Source of the DNA: Pseudomonadota bacterium
Lineage (GTDB): Bacteria > Pseudomonadota > Alphaproteobacteria > Rickettsiales > Midichloriaceae
DNA: 64,000 bases
Reading direction: 5' to 3'
Assembly: GCA_018242185.1 (NCBI GenBank)
Contig: JAFECK010000001.1
Coordinates: 62,001 to 126,000 of the forward strand
Shown: positions 26,095 through 36,600 of the stretch, in pieces
Layout: every line of letters begins with the position of its first letter
Position numbering within the stretch: position 1 is the first letter of the stretch
Program-made: the position numbers and the translations under genes
Notes under the pieces: model-generated
What the model was told of the DNA's origin: nothing
Database searches by the model: none
Seen by the model: the letters and a program-made list of their open reading frames with translations, nothing else

Positions 26095-27513
26095 ATGATA
26101 CTTCTGGGCAACTGTATCGATAAAACTTATGGGGTGTTAGGCCTGAGCCGCACAGGATTGGCGGCGTTACACTCGTTCTTATTATCAAATGCACGGGTGG
26201 TCGCATGGGATGATAACCCAGCTGTGTTGCAGAATCTAAAAGATAGGATAGATCATCCAAAAGGCGCCTTAGATTTTGTGGTAGCTCAAGCCTACTTAGA
26301 TGGTAGATTAAAGTTGATGAGTGAGCCTGTAAGTGTAATGGGGAAACTAGCCGGATTGGTTGTTAGCCCGGGGATTGCAATTCAGTATCAAAAAGTGCAT
26401 GCAACAGTAGCGATTGCCAGGCAATTTAAAGTGCCGCTCTTGTCTGATATAGAGCTGTTACAAAGCGCATGCCAGCAAGCCCGATATATAGGCATTACCG
26501 GCACTAATGGCAAATCTACTACTACTGCGCTTGTCGGTCACATATATAAATCTTCAAACAGACGTGCGCAAGTGGGAGGGAATATTGGTATACCTGTGCT
26601 TAGCCTAGATCCAATGGTTGAAGATGGTACTTACATAGTAGAGCTTTCTTCGTTTCAGCTGGAAATTGGCAATCCACTTCAACTAGACGTTGCGGTGCTG
26701 ATTAATATAACGCCAGACCACTTGGATCGCTACCCAAGTATGAAAGAGTATGTTGATGCCAAGATGCGGGTTTTTGCTGCTAGTAATAGAACTAAAGCAG
26801 TAATCTCAATAGATTATCCTATCACCGCTGAAATTGCTGATAAATTGCTGAGCCAGGGATATAGGGTTATTCCTATATCCACTAAGAAGCAGGTGCCAGG
26901 CGGTATAAGTGTGATTGAGGGAGTATTGTTGGATAGTATCGAGAAAGAGACGATAAGCTACATGCTACCCGCTTTGCCTAATTTGCGTGGGCGTCATAAT
27001 TCAGAGAACCTTGCCGCAGCATATGCGGCTTGTCGCGCAGGAGGTCTGTCACACCAATCTATTTTAGGAGCGTTACCTAATTTTATTGGCTTACCACACC
27101 GTATGCAAATAGTTGGAGAAAAAGATATGCTTTGTTTCATAAACGATAGTAAAGCTACTAACATAGACTCTGCTCGCTGCTCGCTAGAAGCGTTTGATAA
27201 TATAATTTGGATAGCAGGCGGTGTATGCAAAGACGAGGGTATAAAAGCAGTAGCCGACCTTTTCCCGAAGTTGCGCTATGTTTACTTGATCGGTGAAGCA
27301 GCGGTGCAATTTGCTGCGGTTTTGCAAGAATACAAGGTTCCTCACACTATAGCGGGGACGTTGGCAAAAGCTATGTCGCTAATAGGCGAATCTCATTATA
27401 AAGCAGGGAATGTACTGCTAGCTCCGGCGTGCGCTTCTTTAGACCAGTGGAAAAATTTTGAGGAACGCGGAGAGGCATTTTGTAAAATGGCTAAAGAACA
27501 GTTTTTGTCTTAA
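26095..27513 (+). CDS. murD: MurD, UDP-MurNAc-L-alanine:D-glutamate ligase
   Basis: A 472-residue cytoplasmic ligase that adds D-glutamate to the peptidoglycan precursor. The N-terminal nucleotide-binding fold begins YGVLGLSRTGLAALHSFL; the ATP loop GTNGKST is at residues 136-142; then ELSSFQLE, NITPDHLDRYPSM with the Mg/carbamate region, and FINDSKATN with GGVCKDEG in the C-terminal domain. GAGGT before the ATG is the ribosome site, and the gene overlaps nothing but is only four bases from mraY. It ends 50 bases from ftsA, which converges on it. Confidence 0.96.
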   Translation: MILLGNCIDKTYGVLGLSRTGLAALHSFLLSNARVVAWDDNPAVLQNLKDRIDHPKGALDFVVAQAYLDGRLKLMSEPVSVMGKLAGLVVSPGIAIQYQKVHATVAIARQFKVPLLSDIELLQSACQQARYIGITGTNGKSTTTALVGHIYKSSNRRAQVGGNIGIPVLSLDPMVEDGTYIVELSSFQLEIGNPLQLDVAVLINITPDHLDRYPSMKEYVDAKMRVFAASNRTKAVISIDYPITAEIADKLLSQGYRVIPISTKKQVPGGISVIEGVLLDSIEKETISYMLPALPNLRGRHNSENLAAAYAACRAGGLSHQSILGALPNFIGLPHRMQIVGEKDMLCFINDSKATNIDSARCSLEAFDNIIWIAGGVCKDEGIKAVADLFPKLRYVYLIGEAAVQFAAVLQEYKVPHTIAGTLAKAMSLIGESHYKAGNVLLAPACASLDQWKNFEERGEAFCKMAKEQFLS

Positions 27514-27563
27514 CGCTTACGCCCTGGCTGATGAGACATTTGCTGGGACAAAAGCACATTCTC

Positions 27564-28802
27564 TCAAGCCACAAAATGCTCCTTGAACCACTCAACAACT
27601 TTACTAAAGGTGCCGCTACCTTTATTGCTATAATCAGGCTGTCTTGTGAACTGCACCTCTGCCGCATAAATTAACATGCCAGCTGCAGTTGAGAATGAAG
27701 GGCCGCGCGTGCTCTCTGCTAAACCAGCTATAATCCTTGGGTATCCTACTCTTACTGTGCTACTAAACACTTGACCTACCAGATCTCTCACACCATTGAG
27801 TTGCGCACCTCCCCCGGTGATCACTACCTTGCCACGGCCCAAACGTGCTGCCGGGCTCGAATCTAGCCTGGTGCGTAATATTTCTAAGGTTTCTTCCATG
27901 CGGGCTCTGACAATCTCTACCAAAAACGCTCGGCTGGTGATATTGACTTCTTCAGCGTCTTCGGATATCGGCACTTCTATTTTTTCATGCTCGTCATTAG
28001 AGTTAAGCAACACGCTGCCGTATAACGTCTTGATGCGCTCTGCGGTGCTATAATCAGTGGACAGACCGCGTGCTATATCATTGGTGATGTTGGTGCCACC
28101 CAGTGGGATGCCATCGCTGAAAATAAGCTGGCCCCGGTGAAATATAGAAACGGAAGTGGCGCCACCTCCTAGTTCGATTAACGTGACCCCCAAGTCCATC
28201 TCGTCTTGAGTCAAGCAAGCAAGGCCAGAAGCATAGGCTGAAAGCACGTAGTTATCCACGTCTAGCTGGCAACGTGCCATGCAGTTGGTTAGATTAATCA
28301 GGGTGTTGGACTGAGCGTACACCAGATGGTATTCACAAGCTAGCTTATTTCCGTACATACCAAGCGGGCTGCCTATTCCCCTATGCCCATCGAGCATATA
28401 TTCATACGCAAATGAGTGAATGATTTCTAGCCCCTGGTCTGCGTATTTATCTAGGACTTGGAATAGGAGCTTCTTCTCATCTTTATTGCTAATCTCATGG
28501 CCGCTTACAAGTAATTCAGAGCTCATCACCATTGAGGAGATTGTGGTGTTGGGTGTAACCCCAACGTACACGCGTTGCACACTTTCTTCCGCCATCTTTT
28601 CTGCTGCCTCTACTGCCTGCACAATAGCTCTTTCCAGTGCTTTTATATCCGTAATAACCCCGGCGCGCACACCACCAGAGTGGTTATAGCCTATACCTAT
28701 CACTTCTAATCTGCCGTGTCCGCCTACTTTAGCAATGAAGCACACTACTTTGGAGCTGCCTATATCTAAAATCCCAACAATATTAGTCCGCTGCTTTGGC
28801 AT
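27564..28802 (-). CDS. ftsA: FtsA, divisome actin homologue
   Basis: A 412-residue actin-like protein that ties FtsZ to the membrane and recruits later divisome proteins. The actin-fold motifs are visible: GILDIGSSKVVCFIA (phosphate 1), the 1C subdomain after VITDIKALERAIVQAVE, VTLIELGGGATSVSIF (phosphate 2) and VVITGGGAQLNGVRDL. The C-terminal SKVVEWFKEHFVA is a plausible membrane-binding amphipathic helix. The first 20 bases overlap the end of ftsQ. ftsZ, the usual next gene, is not here: murD converges instead. Confidence 0.95.
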   Translation of the reverse strand: MPKQRTNIVGILDIGSSKVVCFIAKVGGHGRLEVIGIGYNHSGGVRAGVITDIKALERAIVQAVEAAEKMAEESVQRVYVGVTPNTTISSMVMSSELLVSGHEISNKDEKKLLFQVLDKYADQGLEIIHSFAYEYMLDGHRGIGSPLGMYGNKLACEYHLVYAQSNTLINLTNCMARCQLDVDNYVLSAYASGLACLTQDEMDLGVTLIELGGGATSVSIFHRGQLIFSDGIPLGGTNITNDIARGLSTDYSTAERIKTLYGSVLLNSNDEHEKIEVPISEDAEEVNITSRAFLVEIVRARMEETLEILRTRLDSSPAARLGRGKVVITGGGAQLNGVRDLVGQVFSSTVRVGYPRIIAGLAESTRGPSFSTAAGMLIYAAEVQFTRQPDYSNKGSGTFSKVVEWFKEHFVA

Positions 28803-29565
28803 ACTTTACAAATATCTTCTCCGGAAATAGGCGCATATCCAGCATTTGCAGCTCTTTGCTCGTTTCTGCGTTTTTACGCAATAACTCGTCAACAGCAGCC
28901 ACAACTTCGACTCCGGCCTTTTCCGGTAATTTTATTACAACACGCTTGCGTAAGTATACATCCCAACGACGATTACCTACTCTCGATATTGACAGTATAT
29001 CACTGAAAAAAGCAGAGCGATATAGGGTATCGTAAATTTTTATATGTTCAGATGGAGCATTATTGCCAAAGAGCATTAAATAATTTTTATATTCTTTTAA
29101 GTTGTTAACTTTGTCTAGAACTCGACCTTGTCTACTTACCAGGAATGCATCTTTATTATTGATCCAGAGCGCGGAAGGGATTGCTTCTTGTATCGTGATA
29201 GTAAGTATATCTGGAATAATGCGGCGTATTTCCGCATTTTCCACCCAAGGGTTTTCTTCTAGCCGATTTTTTACTACGCTCAGATCTATTGACATGATAT
29301 CCATTTGTGGAGCAATACCAGTAATATCCATAATCTCTTGGGCGGAAAGTCTTTGTGTACCTTGGATGTTTATAGTATTGAGTATCATTTTATCCTTAAG
29401 GTACTGCCATGCTGGCATTTGTAGCCACAGGTCGGCTGCCAAATATAGTCCCGCGCAAATCCCTATAGCTAACAGCATTCCTCCAAGCAGCGCGCCTTGC
29501 CCTTGCTTGCGCCTTCTCTTGGGCCTATGAATAGGAGTATAACTCAGATGGTGTGACCTAACCAT
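28783..29565 (-). CDS. ftsQ: FtsQ, divisome assembly protein
   Basis: A 260-residue bitopic inner-membrane protein. A basic cytoplasmic tail (HRPKRRRKQGQG) precedes one membrane segment at about residues 27-48, then a POTRA domain (LNTINIQGTQRLSAQEIMD, VVKNRLEENPWVENAEIRRI) and the beta domain with RVGNRRWDVYLRKRVVIKLP. It links early and late divisome proteins and regulates septal peptidoglycan synthesis. It starts five bases after glmU and overlaps ftsA by 20 bases, so the three genes form an operon. Confidence 0.93.
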   Translation of the reverse strand: MVRSHHLSYTPIHRPKRRRKQGQGALLGGMLLAIGICAGLYLAADLWLQMPAWQYLKDKMILNTINIQGTQRLSAQEIMDITGIAPQMDIMSIDLSVVKNRLEENPWVENAEIRRIIPDILTITIQEAIPSALWINNKDAFLVSRQGRVLDKVNNLKEYKNYLMLFGNNAPSEHIKIYDTLYRSAFFSDILSISRVGNRRWDVYLRKRVVIKLPEKAGVEVVAAVDELLRKNAETSKELQMLDMRLFPEKIFVKYAKAAD

Positions 29566-29570
29566 GATAA

Positions 29571-30920
29571 CTACCCGTGCTTACCGTGTCTTTTCTTACG
29601 CCTATGGTTCATGCCGCGCCCCTCTATATTGGTCTGTTTGTTTCTTGCAATCGCTAGAGCATCTGGGGGGACATCCTCACATATAGTGCTGCCCGCTGCT
29701 ATAACTGCGTTGGAAGAGATAGTAATTGGTGCAACAAGCGAAGAATTCGAGCCTATAAATGCCCCATCCTCTATTAGGGTTTTGTGTTTTGTAAACCCGT
29801 CATAATTAGCACACACCACTCCTGCACCAACATTAACACCAGAACCTAGGTCTGCATCGCCAATATAGCATAAATGGCTGGTTTTAGTGCCGCTGCCGAG
29901 CCTAGATTTTTTGAGTTCAACGAAATTACCAACTCGCACATCTGATTCAAGCACCACGTGTTCACGGATTCTCGCATGCGGTCCAATAGAGCAGTTATTG
30001 CCTACTACCACTTTTTCTAGGTGGGAAAAAGAATATACCTCACTGCCAGCTGCAATTTTGACGTTTTTACCGAGCACCACATATGGATGGATTTTTACTC
30101 CAGGCTCTAATTCCGTGTCCGCTGCAAAAAACGCCGTGTCTGGTGCGTATAGCATTACTCCTAGGTCAATCATTTTTTTCCTGATACGATTTTGCATAGC
30201 CATTTCCGCTTCTGCCAACTGAGCATATGTGTTCACACCCAATACCTCACTTTCATCACAAAGCATGTATATACAAGGTAAACCTTGCTGTGTTGCCAGC
30301 TTGACGGTGTCCACTAGGTAATATTCTCCCTTGGCATTGAGGTTGCTAACTGCTTGCAATAAGGTGACCAAAGTAGTGCTATTGAAAAGCATAATCCCCG
30401 AGTTGCATGTATCAATAGCCTTCTGTTGGGTGTTAGCATCTTGCTCTTCCACAATGCTGAGTAATGCGTTCTTCTCACCTATGATAAGGCGGCCATAGCC
30501 ATAAGGATTGTTGGCCTTGAATCCTAGGTTCATTATGTGAGCGTCTGGGTCGCTTCTCATACTGCTTAGTAAAGATTTTAGGAGTTGGCCGGTAATCATT
30601 GGGGTGTCGCCATATACTACCAGCGTTTTATCATGTAAGTGTCCTGGGCTGATTCCATGTCGTACGGCATCAGCGGTACCATTGCGTTCAAGCTGGAGCA
30701 CGACAGTAAAATTGTACCGTTCTTTAAGTTCTATAAATAAAGGATGATTTAGAAGCTCTGGGCCTACGATCACGCGTATATCATCGCTTTCTAAAGTTTG
30801 CACGGCAGTTAACACATGCTCCAACATGGTGCATCCTGCCACCTCATACAATACCTTTGGCAGATGGCCACCCATCCTTGTTCCCCTTCCAGCTGCTAGG
30901 ATGATAACGCTTAAAGACAT
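29571..30920 (-). CDS. glmU: GlmU, bifunctional GlcNAc-1-P acetyl/uridyltransferase
   Basis: A 449-residue two-domain enzyme making UDP-GlcNAc. The N-terminal pyrophosphorylase carries LAAGRGTRMGGHLPK (residues 8-22), NGTADAVRHGI and VVYGDTPMI; the C-terminal left-handed beta helix carries EPGVKIHPYVVLG, GPHARIREHVVLE, FVELKKSRLGSGTK, HLCYIGDADLGSGVNVGAG and NYDGFTKHKT, which includes the acetyltransferase site. The C-terminus is Arg/Lys/His-rich (MNHRRKKRHGKHG). GGAG six bases before the ATG fixes the start. Its product feeds the peptidoglycan pathway of mraY/murD; being first in an operon with ftsQA is unusual. Confidence 0.95.
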   Translation of the reverse strand: MSLSVIILAAGRGTRMGGHLPKVLYEVAGCTMLEHVLTAVQTLESDDIRVIVGPELLNHPLFIELKERYNFTVVLQLERNGTADAVRHGISPGHLHDKTLVVYGDTPMITGQLLKSLLSSMRSDPDAHIMNLGFKANNPYGYGRLIIGEKNALLSIVEEQDANTQQKAIDTCNSGIMLFNSTTLVTLLQAVSNLNAKGEYYLVDTVKLATQQGLPCIYMLCDESEVLGVNTYAQLAEAEMAMQNRIRKKMIDLGVMLYAPDTAFFAADTELEPGVKIHPYVVLGKNVKIAAGSEVYSFSHLEKVVVGNNCSIGPHARIREHVVLESDVRVGNFVELKKSRLGSGTKTSHLCYIGDADLGSGVNVGAGVVCANYDGFTKHKTLIEDGAFIGSNSSLVAPITISSNAVIAAGSTICEDVPPDALAIARNKQTNIEGRGMNHRRKKRHGKHG

Positions 30921-31064
30921 AGCAATCTCCGAATAAATTTGAACATGGGCAATTATAGCAACATGATGCCTAGAGTGGAAGTTAATCTTGCGCCTTATGT
31001 GGTGTCGACACGTGCCTAATTATGATAAATAAAAAGTGTTGAGGATCTTATTTGCCATCACTCT

Positions 31065-32015
31065 TCATAGCTTCGCTCTTTCTTGAGCATGTCCGGCATT
31101 AACAGACTCCGACCATAATTTTTTTACCGCAATCACGCCTATCGCCTCATGTCCGTCTCTATTTTCTGTAGCCTTGCCAAAATGCTTCATATCAATAAAT
31201 CCTACTTTCTTTATTTTAAACCCACATTTCTCAAGCGCATATCGCAACGGCCTTTCATCCATAACATGAAGATGTTCCGGAAGGTTGTATGCTTGGTCTG
31301 GCAGGGCTTTTTTAACATCTAAATTGGTGCCAGGCCATTTATCACCATTAGTCCAGCGCTCTTCATAGATAGGCAAAAACCAGTCGGCAAAACTCTTATG
31401 TTGTGGAGCCATAGCGACGATGAATAATTTTCCACCTGGCTGTAACCACTTATGAATTAGTGCAAACCCATCTTCAAGTTCTTTTGGTGAGAAGAGATGT
31501 GGTCCTCTGTGGAACATAGCTCCTTTTAGGGAGTCAGAAGGCAAGTCAATTCCATAAGGGAAAGGTTTATTATTAAGATATAAGTGAGTGGTAGCTAAGT
31601 TTCTTTCAATGGCTCTACGCCTCACTTCTATAAGGTGCTCTACGGCAATATCATTTGCGATTACTATATTACCGATAGCTAAAGTGTCTAGGGCAATATT
31701 CCCATATCCGCAGGCAGCATCTAGTATTATCCCGGGCATGATAGCTATGAAACTATAGAAATCCTTAAGCAGCCAGTTATACTGCGATTGTGGATTGCTT
31801 AGTACATCAAATCCCATTTTATTGACGGTAAGTAGGCTTTTGCCTGTAACACTCACCGGTGGCTTGAGGAACATGGGCATTAATTCATCTAACCCAGGTG
31901 CGCTTGCCCGCACCCCATAAACGGTTGAGGGGAGGGCTTCAAATTTACGTTTTAGCTCTGCGGCGTTGGTGCAACAGGCAGCTAGAACTACAGGTGGGGG
32001 CTTTATCTGTCTCAT
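31065..32015 (-). CDS. Unknown SAM-dependent methyltransferase
   Basis: A 316-residue protein with a class I methyltransferase fold. Motif I is ILDAACGYGNIALD (about residues 95-108), with an acidic motif II region IVIANDIAVEHLIEVRRRA, and a post-motif stretch WLQPGGKLFIVAM near residue 190. It is reminiscent of small-molecule or protein methyltransferases but lacks a diagnostic substrate domain; the 85 residues before motif I are of unknown type. No strong ribosome site precedes the ATG at 32015. It lies at the edge of the accessory block, downstream of the small ankyrin-like gene on the same strand. Confidence 0.7.
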   Translation of the reverse strand: MRQIKPPPVVLAACCTNAAELKRKFEALPSTVYGVRASAPGLDELMPMFLKPPVSVTGKSLLTVNKMGFDVLSNPQSQYNWLLKDFYSFIAIMPGIILDAACGYGNIALDTLAIGNIVIANDIAVEHLIEVRRRAIERNLATTHLYLNNKPFPYGIDLPSDSLKGAMFHRGPHLFSPKELEDGFALIHKWLQPGGKLFIVAMAPQHKSFADWFLPIYEERWTNGDKWPGTNLDVKKALPDQAYNLPEHLHVMDERPLRYALEKCGFKIKKVGFIDMKHFGKATENRDGHEAIGVIAVKKLWSESVNAGHAQERAKL

Positions 32016-32123
32016 AGGTTAATTTACGGTTGCTTATAAAGTCTTAGGGACAGTATACCTTAATCTTTTTAAAGTTATGTGTCATCTCTCAAATTTGCGA
32101 AAGCATTCATCATTACCCCACTC

Positions 32124-32750
32124 TTACCCCCTATCGATATGTTTTCTAATGAGTAGGATAAGCTGTTGATAGCTCTCATCCCATAGCGTTTTGGGTACCA
32201 AAGACACCAGCTTTGTTACACTATGCCCCTGTCTGTTTTGCTGCCCCACCAAAGACTTGCGGTTGTGCGCTGATTTGATATTACTGAGAACCGCTATAGC
32301 GCCAGAGAACTCGCGCTCTTTAATCGCAGCCATCAAGGCATTGTTGTTATCGTGATCTTTGGCATTAGCATTTAAGCCGAACTTTTCGAGCCCATATTCC
32401 CATAGTGCTGCAGATTTAGTGAAATGATGTCCAGCTGGTTTTAGGCTCGGTGATTTAGGATAATTCAACTCGTGGCCTAAGGAAGCTGAATACAGGCCAT
32501 ATAGAGTGCTGCAATAGTCTAGAAAAAGCTTGTGCTTAAACTTTCGATACAGCTGGTCAAAAACAGTCGCTGGCTCATAGACCATTCGCTTATCATATAT
32601 ATTAAGCGCTTCTATTCCTGCTTCCAAGGCGTTGAGTCTTAGCAAACACTTGTTCTTCTCGCATTTCAGCAACCATTTCTGGCCAGCTCGCATTACTATG
32701 CGCTTTTCAGTGGTGTCAAGCTCATGACGTAAAAATTGCTTTTCCAACAT
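32124..32750 (-). CDS. Unknown protein with ankyrin-like segment
   Basis: A 208-residue, mostly helical, basic protein. The first 120 residues have no recognised signature. Around residues 128-190 two degenerate ankyrin-like units can be seen (NAKDHDNNNALMAAIKER, NRQGHSVTKLVSLVPKTL). No signal peptide or membrane segment. GGAGC five bases before the ATG is a good ribosome site. The gene may be co-transcribed with the methyltransferase gene 108 bases downstream. Function unknown. Confidence 0.6.
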   Translation of the reverse strand: MLEKQFLRHELDTTEKRIVMRAGQKWLLKCEKNKCLLRLNALEAGIEALNIYDKRMVYEPATVFDQLYRKFKHKLFLDYCSTLYGLYSASLGHELNYPKSPSLKPAGHHFTKSAALWEYGLEKFGLNANAKDHDNNNALMAAIKEREFSGAIAVLSNIKSAHNRKSLVGQQNRQGHSVTKLVSLVPKTLWDESYQQLILLIRKHIDRG

Positions 32751-32902
32751 ATCTGCTCCATAAATTCATGTATTCCTCACACAGTGCAACCCTGATGGCG
32801 ATTCTATTTTGGCCACCATATAAAGTCAAGAAAAACTTGAAAAGCATTAATATATTAAAATTTTATTATAAATCAGAGAGTATTTTGGGTAAAACAATTG
32901 TA

Positions 32903-32967
32903 GATCAGCCTTCACTTGCAGCTTCCGCCAAGGCTTCGGTGGACAAATCGGAAATAGCTCGCTGATC
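32903..32967. repeat. Short palindromic element
   Basis: GATCAGC (32903-32909) and GCTGATC (32961-32967) bracket an internal hairpin (TCCGCCAAGGCTTCGGTGGA). Read on the plus strand it gives a peptide ending AASAKASVDKSEIAR, a style typical of palindromic elements in rickettsial genomes. Only one copy was seen. Confidence 0.4.
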
Positions 32968-33000
32968 AGGGGTGTCTCAGGAAAATTTTTTACCGGAGTT

Positions 33001-33274
33001 TCAGCGTTTTAGCCGCTTTCATAAGATGTCATGATTTGCGGCGTTAAGATTGGTTCACACTTATGCGTGTTTTTAATGATTGGCGAACAGTTTCCTATAG
33101 TAAATAGCTTAAGATAATCAGCACGAAAAATGGCACTGAAAACCACAATACACCATACTTCTCGTACTCGAGAATATAGGATATTGCAGGCATCCCAAGG
33201 ACGGAGAGCCAGCTAGACTGTTGAAGCCTAGTACTAGCTGCCCGTCCTTGAGGCCGCAAAATACGGCGCTGCTG
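33001..33274 (-). repeat. Dispersed repeat, copy B (inverted)
   Basis: Inverted partner of 23254-23526, including the internal 53-base palindrome (33197-33249). It lies 420 bases downstream of the giant SecA-like gene and may mark the edge of the accessory block. The two inverted copies, 9.7 kb apart, could support an inversion of the hslU-murD-glmU segment between them. Confidence 0.75.
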
Positions 33275-33694
33275 ACGCGTTTTAGGTAATCTGTTGATGA
33301 AGGCTGAATTATAACCAGCTTGTAGCATCACTATGATGCGTGTTTTTATACTGTAGAAGACGGAACACACGGCCCGTCTCCATATCACAGCCGGTCTGAG
33401 CCTGGAGGCGTGACCAGCGACAATGGCCTCTCTCATGGTTACTATTGTCCTCTCACAACAATGCGCTATACTTCTGCTGATGGTGCTAAAGCATCGCTTC
33501 GCTACTGTGACTATTTTCTTCCATACGCTGTTCATGAGAACACACCTTCAAATTTATATGATGCCGATATAGCCTGATGTTACAAATAGTGGAAGTGTGC
33601 TGAGTTGAGAAAAACAAAAAATTTTGTATTGCCACTCTAGGCGCAATAAGCGCCACATTGAATAAAGAGGGATAGGCTGAAAGTCTCCATACAG

Positions 33695-36600
33695 CTACTT
33701 CAAATACTCCGGTATGTCTATGTTATACTGCGTATGCCGGTCTGCTACCCAGTTAAGGGCACTTTGAGCACACGAATATTCTGCAGTTGAGAGCGCTGCG
33801 CTTATTATATGGCTGAGGATCAGTATGCTCAAGGCAACTTCTGGGGTGTCCAGTACGCTGCTAGCGCAGTATTTCGCAATGATGGTTTCTAATCCATATT
33901 GTAATAAATACTGCTGCACTCCATGCATTAGCCCTGCTATAGCACCACTGCCAACACTTGATAATAGTGGGGCAGTGTAATAACCCCAAGAGCGCAGTTG
34001 TCCTTGTATATTTTCTTCGCTAGAGCTTTGAGTGAGGCTCCCAATAAAGCCTCCAATAATTGCTCCAATCACTCCCATAAACAATAGTTTATTATAATCA
34101 AAAGCACCTAATAATGGATTCGTCAGAGGTCCAGGGATTTGTGCGGCAAGTTCTTGCAATACTCCATTGGCGCTTATAGTGCTTAAGTAGGTACAGGAAG
34201 TCAGGCTGATTAAGTATGGCGTAAATAGCAGCAAAGTAGCAGTTACACTGAAGTAAAAGAAGCGGTTACTAATTTGTGCGCCTGTGCGGTAGGATATGTG
34301 TTTGCCGCTAGCGTAGTGCAACAGATTGCCACCAAGCTTGTTAATGATATAGTTATTGGCGAAATATGGGGCAGTGATTACCTTACTTATGGATAAGCCA
34401 TTTGGTTGGGCTAAGAACTCGACTGGTGGTGATTGAATGTTTTTTGCCTGACGTGCTTGTTCATACTCAGTATCTAACTGACTCAACTCTTGCAACTTGC
34501 AGTTTATAACTTCTTCTTCCGATGTATTCAAGACAACTTTACTCATAGCAGCCTTCACCAAAAGATCCCATTCTTGGTCTGCATATCTTTCAAATGAGCC
34601 GTGGTGCTTGGTGTAATCCGCATCTCCTTCCGCCCAAGCTGGCCACTTATTCGAAAGCTTCTCATTAAGACTAACATTTACCGTGGCTATCTTCTCTTGC
34701 AATGCTGGAGTAGAAACGCTCATTAATTCATGCGTGTGGTGTTGTAAGCGGTGCCACACTTTATAATAACGGCTATCTCTATCCCGAGAATTCTTATGTT
34801 TATTGGCGTTGAGCTCTAGCAGCTTGAAGAAATGATCAGTATTTATCGCACTTTCAGCTATATCAAAGCCATGAGTCTTCAACTCAAGCGCTACCTGAGC
34901 TTTAGTAGGGATAGCGCCAGCGCTACCATTTTCAAAACGACCCCAGGTACGCCCAGCACCTTGGACTACATCAGAAGGAGTTAGGTTACGGCATCCCAAT
35001 ATTATAGTATCAAGATCATTGTCACCTGATTTTATGACGTCAGTACCACGGTCCATGCTACCTATAGCACCAATGGTAACCACTCCTCTAATCGAGGCTT
35101 GCTTAACCACCTTAGCATGCAGGCTTTTCTCCTTATTATCCCGATTCTTTAAAGATTTGCTTTTCAAGGTTTGGCTAAGGACCTTGTACCTTTCTTCGTC
35201 CACTGAGACCATTTTGCCTGTACTCGGATCATAGTCTTTCACCGGACCTTTGGCATAGGTCTGTATACCATGGAATAATTGCTGTAACTGTGGGTCGTTA
35301 GCAATACGCTGCTCTAATTTTTGGTATACTTCGTCAATTTGCGCCTCGTCGTCGCATAGCAATAGCTTTGATTTAGCGGGCCTATCTTGCTCCCGCTGAG
35401 TCAGAGCTAATTTGATCACCAAGTCCACCTGATCATCAACGCTGTCGGCGAGAAGTAAAAACTTATTGAAAGTTGCATGGCTGTTAGATCTCCCCTGCAA
35501 CAGCTTTAACTCCTCAAGCAGTGGACGTTTAGGCATGGCCCTATGTGCAGGGTGGCTGATGATAACCATCTTTTGCTCTTGCTGCAATTCAGATTTCTCT
35601 GCGTAGTTACCCACTGTAGCCGAGGAGCCAATTACTCTCTTATAACCAAAAGTTTTAAGCTTTGGTCCATAGCCAAACAAGCGCTCTTGTGGGCTATCTA
35701 TAGCTACTGTTTCATTGAGGCCCTCGACTATGTAGTACTTAGGGTTGCTAGTCTGGCGTGCGTTTTTTAGCTCTCTTTCATGCCTATTAAACCTGACATG
35801 CAAGAACGGCTGCATCCCCCGGCTAAATGTGGTGTTACGGCTGTTTTTGTTAAACTGATGGTTTACGATTGGCACTAAACGGTACGCCAGCACCATCTGC
35901 GGTATGCCATTTATAAACCGTAGCTGGCGCTCTGGAACTGAGTAGTAGTGCTCGCCCGCATGCCATTCCTGGCTAGTCTTGCGTGAATTGTGAGCAGCGG
36001 TCAACAAAGTAGCAATAGTCTCATCACTCAAGGATTCCGCGAGGTTGAATATATCTTGTAGGATATCGTATTCGTAAAACAGCTTACGCCATCCTGGTTT
36101 TCTTTCTTTTTTGGCTTTATTAGCCAGCTCCCGCTGTGCCAGCAATATCTTCTCTAGGTATGCTAGTAAGTTAGCGTGATCTCCTTTTTTTGCTACTGCA
36201 TTTTTATCGCCGTAGTTATATAGCTTGTTGGCAGTGCTGCCATTTTCCTGTCCAACATCGACGAAATCAGTAATATATTCTAATAATTGCTCCCAAGATT
36301 GGCTATAACGGCTTTTCATAGCCATAGGCTGTGCTAAACGAGACTTGATGGGTGAATGTAGAGCTTGGTCCATCTCATCGGCTAAAAGGATTCGATCTGT
36401 TGGTAAGTCGCGGCCTTGTTGCCTTTGATTTAGATCGAACAAGATTAAATCGTTCGAAGCGCCATAATGTACTTGTGCAGCTTTATACTCTTCTGTTGTG
36501 GTACCCAGTGGGGTGACTGGGTTTAAAGCACATTGCAGACCTAAGCGTGCATAAAAATTATGCATGCTAGCTGCATCGCGAGCTGCTAGTTCGTAGCTAG

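Larger units (their letters stand above)
32751..33694. other. 944-base gene-poor stretch with repeats
   Basis: No convincing gene. It holds a palindromic element (32903-32967) and copy B of the dispersed repeat (33001-33274). An open frame at 33095-33535 on the minus strand is half repeat and half Arg/Cys-rich sequence without family features, so I do not call it a gene. The 160 bases next to the giant protein gene (33536-33694) show nothing recognisable. Confidence 0.6.

Noticed and set aside
32768..32965. 65-codon frame through the palindromic element
   Set aside because: The end is repeat-derived and the start lacks a ribosome site; no protein-like features.
33095..33535. Open frame of 146 codons on the minus strand
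   Set aside because: It shares only the repeat with the frame at 23 kb; the rest is Arg/Cys-rich and unlike the surrounding genes.
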